Assembly: GCA_018062725.1 (NCBI GenBank)
Contig: JAGORP010000036.1
Span: 1 to 16,663, forward strand
DNA: 16,663 bases
Reading direction: 5' to 3'
From: Flavobacterium sp.
GTDB lineage: Bacteria; Bacteroidota; Bacteroidia; Flavobacteriales; Flavobacteriaceae
Below are positions 1-7,714 of this stretch, in pieces. Positions within the stretch are counted from its first letter, which is position 1; each line of letters starts with the position of its first letter. Under the pieces are notes generated by a model, which saw only the letters and a program-made list of their open reading frames with translations, was not told the DNA's origin and did no database searches. Both the position numbers and the translations under genes were made by a program.

Positions 1-216
1 GTGACTGCTGTATCCTGTGTACCCTTTATGCTCGGTAATGGAAAGAGGGGTGTTGTTTTACGTTTGGATGAAAAGCAAGATCAACAAAAAATAGTCGACT
101 TGTTCAATAATCCAGATCAGTATCACCGAATAAGCAATGCTGCTTCCAATTGGTCTAGACAGTATACAACCGATTATTTTGAAAGAGAAATAGCTAAATT
201 AGTGAAACAACAATAA
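1..216 (+). CDS. Glycosyltransferase, C-terminal fragment (partial at window start)
   Basis: The window opens inside this gene. Only the last 71 residues are visible, so the GTG at base 1 is not claimed as a start. The visible part reads as the end of a GT4-type (group 1) glycosyltransferase: a segment like the donor-site loop (VSCVPFMLGNGKRG), then a helical region of the 'NNPDQYHRISNAASNWSRQYT' kind, then a lysine-rich tail. Such enzymes add a sugar to a lipid-linked glycan on the cytoplasmic face of the inner membrane. The stop codon overlaps the ATG of the next glycosyltransferase by one base (TAATG), which indicates translational coupling in a polysaccharide operon. The family call rests on the tail alone; the sugar donor and acceptor cannot be told. 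Confidence 0.7.
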   Translation: MTAVSCVPFMLGNGKRGVVLRLDEKQDQQKIVDLFNNPDQYHRISNAASNWSRQYTTDYFEREIAKLVKQQ

Positions 217-1289
217 TGCGAGTAGTTCAAATTATAGATAGCTTAGAAGCAGGTGGAGCGGAGCGTATGGCCGTTAATTATGCCAATGGTCTTGCCGATC
301 AGATTTCTTATTCTGGCCTAATTGCTACCCGTAGGGAAGGGGTTTTGAAGGAACAACTTCATCCTAATGTAGATTTCATTTGCCTTAACAGGAAAAATAC
401 TTTTGATTTTAAAGCAATTTTACGATTGAGACAACTGCTTTTGGAAAATAAGGTTACTGTGATGCACGTTCACGGGAGTTCTTTTTTTGTCGGTATCTTG
501 GTTAAACTCATTTGCTTCAAAGTGAAACTGATCTGGCATGATCATTATGGTGATCGAATTAAAAATAGCCTTTCCAATAATGGGTACCTCAAAATAGCTT
601 CGCTCTTCTTTGATGGCGTCATTGCTTGCAACGATGAATTATTGCAATGGGCTCGGAAAAATCTTTTTTGCCAACCAATTATTTATCTTCCAAATTTTAC
701 TGTTTTTAATTCGGGTATGAAGGGTTCAACACTACTCAAAGGAGAAGCTGGAAAAAGAATTGTCTGTCTCTCTAATTTAAGAGCGCCTAAAAATCATAGG
801 ATTTTACTCGAAGGTTTTCGGGATTCTAAAGTTTTTGAGAAGGGATGGACTTTACATCTTGTTGGTAAAGAGATGAACGATGGTTATTCAAATGATGTTA
901 GGCAGTTTATAACGAAAAATAATCTAGAAGAAGTTGTTTTTTTATACGGTGTCCGAAACGATGTTCACACTATTTTAGCGCAAGCTTCAATAGGTGTTTT
1001 AGCTTCAACTTTTGAAGGATTTCCTGTTGTTTTATTAGAGTATGGTCAGGCTCAATTAGCTGTAATAAGTACTAATGTAGGGCAATGTCCGGAGATTATT
1101 ATAGAGGGTGTAAATGGTTTGCTGTTTGATCCGGAACAACCTGAACAGTTAGCAACTTTGTTAGTTGGTTTAGCAGAAAATGAAACGTCGCGAATATTTT
1201 ATTCTTCTAATTTAAAGTCTTATGTTTATGAAAATTTTTCAAGTGTGAAAATTATTGAGAAGGCATTGGATTTTTATCAATCGGTATAA
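216..1289 (+). CDS. GT4 family glycosyltransferase
   Basis: A 357-residue GT-B fold glycosyltransferase of the GT4 family. The N-terminus has the family opening MRVVQIIDSLEAGGAER, where the glycine-rich loop (residues 12-14) contacts the nucleotide sugar. The C-terminal half carries the donor-site motif EGFPVVLLE (E267 to E275, the EX7E pattern of retaining GT4 enzymes), followed by STNVGQCPEII and NGLLF. No membrane segment is evident, so it is probably a cytoplasmic or peripheral protein acting on an undecaprenyl-linked glycan. Its ATG overlaps the previous stop by one base, and its own stop is two bases before the next start, so it lies mid-operon. Sugar specificity cannot be read from the sequence. 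Confidence 0.88.
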   Translation: MRVVQIIDSLEAGGAERMAVNYANGLADQISYSGLIATRREGVLKEQLHPNVDFICLNRKNTFDFKAILRLRQLLLENKVTVMHVHGSSFFVGILVKLICFKVKLIWHDHYGDRIKNSLSNNGYLKIASLFFDGVIACNDELLQWARKNLFCQPIIYLPNFTVFNSGMKGSTLLKGEAGKRIVCLSNLRAPKNHRILLEGFRDSKVFEKGWTLHLVGKEMNDGYSNDVRQFITKNNLEEVVFLYGVRNDVHTILAQASIGVLASTFEGFPVVLLEYGQAQLAVISTNVGQCPEIIIEGVNGLLFDPEQPEQLATLLVGLAENETSRIFYSSNLKSYVYENFSSVKIIEKALDFYQSV

Positions 1290-1291
1290 CT

Positions 1292-2641
1292 ATGAAAACA
1301 GAAGGAAAACAAATCTCTTATTTTCAACTTGTTTTGCTACATGCAGTCATAGGGGGTGCCGTCTTTTTACTTCCCGTACTGTCTAAGATATATGCCTTAT
1401 TAATTTTAATCGTTGGGTTTTATATTGTGGTTAAAACTCAGAATAGGAATAATGAAGCGTTATATGTGGCGGCTTATCTAACTGGTGTAGAAGTTTTTTT
1501 AAGAATGACGGAAGGAAACTTCATTGAGCAATATGCTAAGTTTGCCATTGTTGGTGTTTTGTTGTTAGGCATATTTTTTAGAGGTGTAGCCAAGATAGCG
1601 GTGCCCTATTTGATTTTTTTAGTCTTTCTACTCCCTGGAATAATTGTCGGAGCTTTCACCTTGAATTTTGAAACTGATATGCGGAAAGCAATCACTTTTA
1701 ATATTATTGGGCCTATTACTTTAGCTTTTTCTGCCATTTATTGTTTTCAAAGAAGAATAACTCTTAAAGAGGTGGTCAACATTTTGCATTTGGTGTCTTT
1801 TCCTATTATTTGCATCGTGGTTTACTTGTTTTTATATACACCCAGTATTAAAGATGTTGTTATAAATACAGAGTCTAATTTTGCAACTTCCGGAGGCTTT
1901 GGTCCAAATCAAATGTCGACCATTTTAGGGTTAGGGATTTTTTTATTTTTTACAAAAATTGTTTTGTTTTCAGAATCTACCAAAAATAAAACAATTGATA
2001 TTATTTTACTCATTGTAATAGTTTTCAGAGGTATTGTTACCTTTTCTAGAGGTGGAGTAATTGCAGGAGGGATTATGATTTTTGTGTTAATGGTCATCTT
2101 TCTATTTACTACCAAAGCAAAAGCCAAATCGATACTATTCCGATTTTCACTTTTAATGGTTTTTGCATTTGCAGGGATTTGGATGTATAGTTCTATACAA
2201 ACGAGTGGACTCATAGATAAGCGTTATGCAAATTTAGATGCCAAAGGAAGAGTTAAGGCGAGTAAGCTTACAGGAAGAGAAAAACTTATTGAGTCGGAAT
2301 TTCAAATGTTTTTAGATAATCCTATTCTCGGAATTGGTGTTGGGAAAAATAAGGAATACCGACAAGAAACAACGGGTATTGAAGCTGCTTCTCATAACGA
2401 AATATCTCGTATGCTTGCAGAACACGGTATGTTTGGTGTTTTTAATTTGTTAATACTTTTGTTGACTCCTTTATTAATGGCATTCAACAACAGGATGAAT
2501 ATTTTTATTTTGCCCTTCGTGATTTTTTGGTTATTGACAATCAATCACGCAGCCATGCGAATCGCAGCTCCTGCTTTTATTTATGCACTATCATTATTAA
2601 AAGTTTATAGTATTGAAAAACCTGTTATACCTAGGGAATAA
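1292..2641 (+). CDS. O-antigen polymerase/ligase-type membrane protein (Wzy/WaaL superfamily)
   Basis: A 449-residue polytopic inner-membrane protein with roughly ten to twelve hydrophobic segments. It has the signature of the O-antigen ligase/polymerase superfamily: GPNQ at about 204-207, FSRGG at 251-255, then a large extracytoplasmic loop (about 300-375) containing LTGREKLIE, NPILGIGVG and SHNE (H368). In this family the arginines and histidine of the large loop act in glycan transfer from undecaprenyl pyrophosphate. Its place between glycosyltransferase genes and upstream of an initiating sugar transferase suits a Wzy-type polymerase that joins repeat units in the periplasm. A ligase role cannot be excluded, because polymerases and ligases share this architecture. 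The 3' end overlaps the next gene by 29 bases. Confidence 0.82.
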   Translation: MKTEGKQISYFQLVLLHAVIGGAVFLLPVLSKIYALLILIVGFYIVVKTQNRNNEALYVAAYLTGVEVFLRMTEGNFIEQYAKFAIVGVLLLGIFFRGVAKIAVPYLIFLVFLLPGIIVGAFTLNFETDMRKAITFNIIGPITLAFSAIYCFQRRITLKEVVNILHLVSFPIICIVVYLFLYTPSIKDVVINTESNFATSGGFGPNQMSTILGLGIFLFFTKIVLFSESTKNKTIDIILLIVIVFRGIVTFSRGGVIAGGIMIFVLMVIFLFTTKAKAKSILFRFSLLMVFAFAGIWMYSSIQTSGLIDKRYANLDAKGRVKASKLTGREKLIESEFQMFLDNPILGIGVGKNKEYRQETTGIEAASHNEISRMLAEHGMFGVFNLLILLLTPLLMAFNNRMNIFILPFVIFWLLTINHAAMRIAAPAFIYALSLLKVYSIEKPVIPRE

Positions 2642-3620
2642 ACTCTCGTCGAAAGGATTAAACGTAACCACTATTGATACATTGAGTAAGCAAATTGCTG
2701 ATGAAGGATTTGCAGTTGTTACTTCCTCCTCCAAAAAAAATCAGTTGCTTCGACTTTTTGATATGCTTTTAAGCGTTATTGTTAACAGAAAAGCCGACTA
2801 TGTACTAATTGATACCTACAGCACTTCTGCTTTTTGGTATGCCTTTTTTACAAGTCAGTTATGCCGTCTTTTAAAAATGAAATACCTGCCAATTTTACAC
2901 GGTGGAAATCTTCCAAGTAGAATAGAAAGTTCTCCAATACCCTCAAAAATGATTTTTAAAAATGCTTATATAAATGTTGCTCCATCTGAATATTTATTAT
3001 TTGCTTTCGAAAATAAAGGTTATAAAAATCTAATACATATACCTAATACAATTGAAACAGAGCAATATCCTTTTACACTTCGAAAAAACATAAAACCTAA
3101 TTTGCTGTGGGTGAGGGCTTTCGCTAGTATATATAATCCCAAAATGGCAGTGGATGTTTTGTATAGGCTCAAGCAAAAATTTCCGGAGGCTACCCTTACT
3201 ATGGTGGGTCCGGATAAAGATGGGTCATTAATAGCAACAGAAAAATACGCAAACTCGCTTCACTTGAACGTAAACTTTACAGGGAGACTTTCCAAAAAAG
3301 AATGGATTCTATTGTCTTCAAATTGTGATGTTTTTATCAATACAACCCATTTTGATAACCTGCCTGTAAGTGTTATCGAGGCAATGTGTCTCGGACTTCC
3401 TGTTGTATCTACAAATGTTGGAGGACTTCCGTACTTACTAAATGATGGGTTAACCGGACTATTGGTAAATCCTGATGATACTAACGCCATGGTAAAGGCC
3501 ATCGAAACTTTAGTAACGAATACACAATTATACACGGAGCTTGCTCAAAATGCAAAAGAGAAAGCTCAAAGCTTCGATTGGCAATTGGTAAAAAATAAAT
3601 GGATAAATATTTTAAAGTAA
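2613..3620 (+). CDS. GT4 family glycosyltransferase with TTG start inside the upstream gene
   Basis: A 335-residue GT-B glycosyltransferase. The protein opens MKNLLYLGNKLSSKGLNVTT, which looks like the genuine family N-terminus (first Rossmann strand and glycine loop), so the start is TTG at 2613, 29 bases inside the upstream membrane-protein gene. The first in-frame ATG would delete this strand. Other landmarks are LIDTYST (65-71), LHGGNLPSR (95-103), WVRAF-x-x-IYNP (about 167-176), MVGPDKDG, and the donor-site motif DNLPVSVIE (D248 to E256), in which Asp takes the place of the first Glu of EX7E. STNVGGLPYL and GLLV follow. It is inferred to be a cytoplasmic enzyme of the same polysaccharide pathway. 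The TTG start and overlap suggest translation by coupling or re-initiation. Confidence 0.87.
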   Translation: MKNLLYLGNKLSSKGLNVTTIDTLSKQIADEGFAVVTSSSKKNQLLRLFDMLLSVIVNRKADYVLIDTYSTSAFWYAFFTSQLCRLLKMKYLPILHGGNLPSRIESSPIPSKMIFKNAYINVAPSEYLLFAFENKGYKNLIHIPNTIETEQYPFTLRKNIKPNLLWVRAFASIYNPKMAVDVLYRLKQKFPEATLTMVGPDKDGSLIATEKYANSLHLNVNFTGRLSKKEWILLSSNCDVFINTTHFDNLPVSVIEAMCLGLPVVSTNVGGLPYLLNDGLTGLLVNPDDTNAMVKAIETLVTNTQLYTELAQNAKEKAQSFDWQLVKNKWINILK

Positions 3621-3691
3621 TTGTCATTTTGAAATATTTTGTTGTTATTTGAGTTAAATTATCAGTGATACAAGAAAACAGTATTCCGAAA

Positions 3692-5086
3692 ATGACTAAA
3701 AACAAACAAATCCATTTTGAAATATCGGAAAGAAAAATTCTTCTCAGGATTTTTGACGTTTTGTCTGTGCTATTACTGTTGCATTTAATCGGTACTTTTT
3801 TCGATTTTCATTATTTTAAAATTGCGAAAGAAAATTATTATTGGTCCATTTTTTTATCGGTGTATTTGCTTTTTTTTGGATCTGTTTTCGAGATGTATAA
3901 CTTACAAATTGCAAGCAATCAGTTTTCTATCGTAAAAAGTATTGTGTTGACTAGTTCTGCAACGGTTTTGACCTATTTGTTAACTCCCTTTTTTACGCCT
4001 TCTTTACCTGATAATAGATTGCAAATTTTATTGTTTTTTATTGCTGTTGTTGTCGCTTTATTGCTTTGGAGATTGCTTTATGTTAAATTTTTAGCCTCTA
4101 CTCGTTTTGTAAAAAGAGCCATCATAGTCTGTCAGGAGGAAGAGTTGGAAGAATTGGTTAACGGACTCCAAAAAAACGATCCTCATTATAAAATTGAAGG
4201 TTTTGTAAATTTAAATGAGTTAAAGGCAACACTTCCAAAATCGATTAAAATTAAAACTATAACGGTAGCAGCTATCGAAAAGTTTATTGGTGATCACCAT
4301 ATTTCTGAAGTAGTCATGGCACCTCATAAAACAGAAGGAATTACCGTTGAATTGTATAATAAATTATTGATGTTACTGGAAAGAGGATTTCCGGTTCGCG
4401 AATATACGCATGTGTATGAAAGTATTACCCAACGTATTCCGGTGCAGTTTGTGGCTCGTGATTTTTATAAGTTTTTCCCGTTTTCCAGAAGTAATCAAAA
4501 TCAATTGTATTTGATTTATGTTCGTTTGATCGAAATTTTTACTTCGTCAGTAGGGTTAATCCTTGGGTTGTTTTTACTGCCCTTTATATTACTTGGTAAT
4601 TCTATAGGTAACAAAGGTCCTTTATTGTACACTCAAGATCGAGTAGGTAAAAATGGAGCCATTTTTAAAATTTATAAATTACGCTCCATGATTATTAATG
4701 CTGAAAGTAATGGGGCCGTTTTTGCTACAGCAAACGACCATCGAATTACCGCTTTTGGAAAATTTTTACGCAAATCTCGTTTAGATGAGGTACCCCAATT
4801 TATTAATGTGTTAAAAGGAGAAATGGCAATAATTGGCCCTAGACCTGAACGACCTGTTTTTGTGGATGAAATTGCGAAAATGATGCCTTTTTACCAAACC
4901 CGCCACGTGATTAAACCGGGATTGACCGGTTGGGCACAAGTCAATTATTCGTACGGAGAAACGTTGCAGGATAGTTTAATTAAACTCCAATACGATTTGT
5001 ATTATATCAAACATCGAAGTGTTTTTCTCGATTTGAGTATTGTGGTGAAAACAATTAGTACTGTGCTTTTTTATAGAGGACAGTAG
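3692..5086 (+). CDS. Initiating sugar-phosphate transferase (WcaJ/exopolysaccharide polyprenyl glycosylphosphotransferase family)
   Basis: This enzyme transfers a sugar 1-phosphate from a nucleotide sugar to undecaprenyl phosphate, the first step of a repeat unit. From the ATG at 3692 it has 464 residues. Four N-terminal hydrophobic segments (about 17-37, 51-67, 82-104, 110-130) are followed by a CoA-binding-like soluble region (about 140-260), a further membrane segment (about 273-302) and the bacterial sugar transferase domain (about 305-464). That domain shows GPLLYTQDRVGKNG, FKIYKLRSM, SRLDEVPQFINVLKGEM, IGPRPERP and KPGLTGWAQVNY, all hallmarks of the family. A GTG at 3665 lies in frame nine codons upstream, but MTKNKQIHFE looks like the natural N-terminus and was preferred. 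The 71-bp gap before it may hold a separate promoter, though no exact TAnnTTTG box was found. It is the last gene of the cluster. Confidence 0.9.
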   Translation: MTKNKQIHFEISERKILLRIFDVLSVLLLLHLIGTFFDFHYFKIAKENYYWSIFLSVYLLFFGSVFEMYNLQIASNQFSIVKSIVLTSSATVLTYLLTPFFTPSLPDNRLQILLFFIAVVVALLLWRLLYVKFLASTRFVKRAIIVCQEEELEELVNGLQKNDPHYKIEGFVNLNELKATLPKSIKIKTITVAAIEKFIGDHHISEVVMAPHKTEGITVELYNKLLMLLERGFPVREYTHVYESITQRIPVQFVARDFYKFFPFSRSNQNQLYLIYVRLIEIFTSSVGLILGLFLLPFILLGNSIGNKGPLLYTQDRVGKNGAIFKIYKLRSMIINAESNGAVFATANDHRITAFGKFLRKSRLDEVPQFINVLKGEMAIIGPRPERPVFVDEIAKMMPFYQTRHVIKPGLTGWAQVNYSYGETLQDSLIKLQYDLYYIKHRSVFLDLSIVVKTISTVLFYRGQ

Positions 5087-5180
5087 GTTTCTAGAATTTA
5101 GAATTCAGAGGTTAATGATCATTGTTTATTATAGTAGTTATTGATGGTGAACTAGAATTTAAAAATTTCAACTGCTTACT

Positions 5181-5369
5181 TATCTGTTATCTGTTGTCTG
5201 TTGTCTGTTGTCTGTTGTCTGTTGTCTGTTGTCTGTTATCTGTTGTCTGTTATCTGTTGTCTGTTATCTGTTGTCTGTTGTCTGTTGTCTGTTATCTGTT
5301 GTCTGTTATCTGTTGTCTGTTATCTGTTATCTGTTATCTGTTGTCTGTTATCTGTTATCTGTTATTTGT
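5181..5369. repeat. 27-copy tandem array of a 7-bp unit, T(A/G)TCTGT
   Basis: Splitting the sequence in steps of seven from 5181 gives 27 consecutive units with no insertions or deletions. Twenty-six are exactly TATCTGT (A type) or TGTCTGT (G type); the 27th is TATTTGT, and a degenerate TATCTCT follows at 5370-5376. The order of types is AAGGGGGGAGAGAGGGAGAGAAAGAAA. The array lies between convergent genes and reaches the 3' end of the Lnb/DUF4105 gene. The 94 bp between the sugar transferase stop and the array (5087-5180) hold no recognisable gene: only a 10-bp palindrome AATGATCATT near 5114 and two copies of CTAGAATTTA (5091 and 5152). Open frames through the array encode only low-complexity LLSVVCC-like repeats and are not taken as genes. 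Confidence 0.97.
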
Positions 5370-6483
5370 TATCTCTTTTATACTCCTTTAAATACATTCT
5401 TCCTGTCACAATTCCTGTTGCGATAATAAGAGGTAACATCATTGTTAAATGTGTCTTATTCAGCATATAAAACAGATAAGCTCCCAAACACAAGTAGCAA
5501 ATCAGAACCATTTTCTTGCTCCAAGTAGAATTATTTCGGATTAAAAAATAAGCCATCACTAAATAAAGTGGATTAAATAATAACATATTGTAATTCCAAA
5601 GTATTTCTCGGTGTAAAGAATAACAATTTACCACTACAAAGAATAATCCAATACTTCCTAAAAGGGAAAAGTACATCACGTTTACTCCTTTTTTGTTTAG
5701 AAGTACTACAATCGAAAGGACAAGAATCATTGGGTAAATGCTGTTCCAAAATGAAAACTCTTTTTGAGAACTGGAAGCGATAAATAGATCGGTTGGTTTT
5801 TCAGATAAAGCTTTTCCATGGTGTTGCGCCGTTTTTAAAACGTCCATCAAATCAATCGGAAGAAATAAAACGGCTGCTTGTTCATCTGGTCGATGTCCGA
5901 AAATAATGTTGATGCCAAAATTAAGCCAAAACTGGTCTTTTTGGTAAGTATATAATACTTCACGATAGCTTTCGTTTTTGTGTAAAGTGTTTTTAATAGG
6001 TTGGTCTTTCAAAACCGAATTGATGACGTCAATTACTTTAGTCGTGCAATTTCTATCAATAAATTTATAGGTGTAGTATTTTTCTTCGCTAAAAACCGAT
6101 TGATTTAATTTTTGAAATAAAGCTTGTTTTTCGGCTACTGAGAGCTGTAATTTTTGTTCATAAATGGAACGGTTTTCCTCTCGGTAACTGTATTCAAAAT
6201 CAGCATAAGGATATACGGCAGCATAATATTGTAAGTCTCCTTTGGTGAATTTTAAAAGAAAATTGGGAGTTCTGAAATCGAACATTCCATAATTGTATAC
6301 TACATCAAAACCAGCAATTGTGTCTTTAACGCGAAGCGCCGTATGACCATATAAAGTATGTGATTCTTTTGAAACGCCTACAGTTAAAACACTAAAGACC
6401 GCTTGGTTGGATAAATTCGGAACTTGAGAAAAACTAAATATAGATTGAAATAAAATCAGTACAAAAAGTAGTTTCTTAATCAT
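5362..6483 (-). CDS. Lnb/DUF4105 family membrane protein, candidate lipoprotein N-acyltransferase
   Basis: A 373-residue protein. Residues 1-20 form a Sec signal peptide or first membrane anchor ending SFSQ. A periplasmic domain of about 25-240 carries the DUF4105 landmarks: SHTLYGHTALRV (H47), VVYNYGMFDF, and DRNCTT (C146), plausible catalytic His and Cys. About five membrane segments follow (about 249-263, 268-289, 298-315, 324-341, 346-362). From memory, this architecture (periplasmic DUF4105 domain plus C-terminal membrane domain) matches the Bacteroidota enzyme Lnb, which adds the N-linked acyl chain to lipoproteins; that function is inferred here, not shown. It lies 42 bp downstream of the PorV2-like gene on the same strand and is probably cotranscribed with it. 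Its TAA (5362-5364) falls inside the heptamer array. Confidence 0.78.
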   Translation of the reverse strand: MIKKLLFVLILFQSIFSFSQVPNLSNQAVFSVLTVGVSKESHTLYGHTALRVKDTIAGFDVVYNYGMFDFRTPNFLLKFTKGDLQYYAAVYPYADFEYSYREENRSIYEQKLQLSVAEKQALFQKLNQSVFSEEKYYTYKFIDRNCTTKVIDVINSVLKDQPIKNTLHKNESYREVLYTYQKDQFWLNFGINIIFGHRPDEQAAVLFLPIDLMDVLKTAQHHGKALSEKPTDLFIASSSQKEFSFWNSIYPMILVLSIVVLLNKKGVNVMYFSLLGSIGLFFVVVNCYSLHREILWNYNMLLFNPLYLVMAYFLIRNNSTWSKKMVLICYLCLGAYLFYMLNKTHLTMMLPLIIATGIVTGRMYLKEYKRDNK

Positions 6484-6525
6484 TTTTCGTCTTTTTTCTT
6501 TGTTCTATTTTTTTCTCTTGTTTTT

Positions 6526-7602
6526 TTATCTAAAAATCGACAAATCTACTTTTACTGAAAATACATTCGAATATAAAGCTGCCGACTGATTTCCTAAATC
6601 GGTTAGGGCATAATCGACATAAATTCCTTTGTAATGAAATCCAACACCTAAATTTGGCTGGAATGTGGTTTTTTCACGTCCGTCTATTTGTAGGTTTTTT
6701 TGGAAGTTCCCCACACCCAAACGTAAAAAAGCCAGGTTGTTATAGCCTCCTTCAAAACCAATCGCTGGAGTAACACTTACTGCCTTGGTCGAAATAATAT
6801 CGTTGGTTTGTTGGAATTCCATATTTAAATTGGCGGCTGCCAACAAGCTCATTTCATTATGAAAATTGAATTTTCTGGCCAAACCGACTTGTGCTTTTGG
6901 CAAGGTAATTTCGCTACTTTCGGGTAAATCTTGATTTTGAAGAGGGTTTAATGTTTGTGCGTCTTGAATTTTTTTAAACTCTTCCTCGTTAATGTTCCAG
7001 ATGTTGTATGTGGTAGTAATATCGCGAATCATAATTCCGTACTGCCAATCGTTATTTTCGAATTGCATTCCGAAATCGAAACCAAATCCCCATGAACTGG
7101 CAAAATCTCCAATAATTCTTCGAATCACTTTCGCATTCACTCCATAGCGTAAACCACGAACGGGTAAATCACGAGCATAGGAAAAAGTAACGCCATAATC
7201 GGCCGTAGAAAACAAACTAATTCGGCCGTAATCGACATTTCCGTTAGCGTCAATTAATTGCGTGGTGTTTAAAATGTCATCGACTCCAAATCGAATGATA
7301 GAAGCACCCCAAGCACTACGATTGTCAATTTTTTTGGCAAAACCGATGTAATCATATTGTGCAATGTTGGCAAAATAATTGGCATGCATCAACGAGCCTT
7401 CGCTATCTTCAATTTCAAGCAAACCTGTCGGATTCCAATACCCAGAATTGACATCCTTGGTATGTGCTACCATGGCATTGGCCATTCCAAAGGCACGAGC
7501 ATCCACACCAATGTTCATAAACTCATTCGAATATTTACGAATGGTTTGTGCCGTAGCGGTTAAACTTGTGAAAACGAGAACTATGAGTAGGCTTTTCTTC
7601 AA
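6526..7602 (-). CDS. PorV/PorQ-type outer-membrane barrel protein (putative type IX sorting protein PorV2)
   Basis: A 358-residue exported protein with a signal peptide at 1-19 (cut likely after ATAQ). The mature start has the FadL/PorV-family pattern: NIGVDARAFGMANAMVA followed by SGYWNPTGL, and the body is rich in alternating aromatic/glycine beta strands (for example WGFGFDFGMQF, YGIMIRD, GVGFHYKGIYVDYALTDL), ending in a strand with terminal aromatic FR. PorV family members are outer-membrane barrels; PorV itself shuttles cargo of the type IX secretion system, while the role of this PorV2-like branch is not established. No C-terminal T9SS sorting domain is present, so it would be a machinery-like protein rather than cargo. 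It is first in a two-gene minus-strand unit with the Lnb/DUF4105 gene. Confidence 0.78.
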   Translation of the reverse strand: MKKSLLIVLVFTSLTATAQTIRKYSNEFMNIGVDARAFGMANAMVAHTKDVNSGYWNPTGLLEIEDSEGSLMHANYFANIAQYDYIGFAKKIDNRSAWGASIIRFGVDDILNTTQLIDANGNVDYGRISLFSTADYGVTFSYARDLPVRGLRYGVNAKVIRRIIGDFASSWGFGFDFGMQFENNDWQYGIMIRDITTTYNIWNINEEEFKKIQDAQTLNPLQNQDLPESSEITLPKAQVGLARKFNFHNEMSLLAAANLNMEFQQTNDIISTKAVSVTPAIGFEGGYNNLAFLRLGVGNFQKNLQIDGREKTTFQPNLGVGFHYKGIYVDYALTDLGNQSAALYSNVFSVKVDLSIFR

Positions 7603-7674
7603 TTTTTAAAATTTTAGCAAAGATGAAATAAAAATCTGATATAATAAACTCAACAACTTATAAACTTATTGTGT

Positions 7675-7682
7675 TAAATTTG
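7675..7682 (+). promoter_or_regulatory. Possible -7 element for pssA
   Basis: TAAATTTG matches the Bacteroidota -7 consensus TAnnTTTG exactly and sits 32 bp before the pssA ATG. No TTG lies at the expected distance upstream, so the -33 half is missing or degenerate and the call is weak. The 112-bp region serves divergent genes; on the minus strand a 7/8 match (CATCTTTG, 7618-7625) lies just before the PorV2-like gene. Confidence 0.35.
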
Positions 7683-7714
7683 TAAGGTAAAAATACATTT
7701 ATAAACTTTTATCT

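Noticed and set aside
1..3. GTG at base 1 as a true start of the first glycosyltransferase
   Set aside because: Only the last 71 residues of a much longer family are present; the gene plainly begins before the window.
3665..3691. GTG start for the sugar-phosphate transferase nine codons upstream
   Set aside because: MTKNKQIHFE from ATG 3692 fits the expected N-terminus better and ATG is the more usual start.
5181..5376. CRISPR-like array
   Set aside because: Units are 7 bp and directly adjacent with no spacers; no cas genes are nearby.
5122..5470. Open reading frames through the heptamer array encoding LLSVVCC-type repeats
   Set aside because: A 7-bp repeat without stops opens all three plus-strand frames automatically, and the products are low-complexity with no start context or family likeness.
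7357..7609. Plus-strand open frames antisense to the PorV2-like gene
   Set aside because: They are shadows of a well-supported gene with a signal peptide and family motifs on the minus strand.
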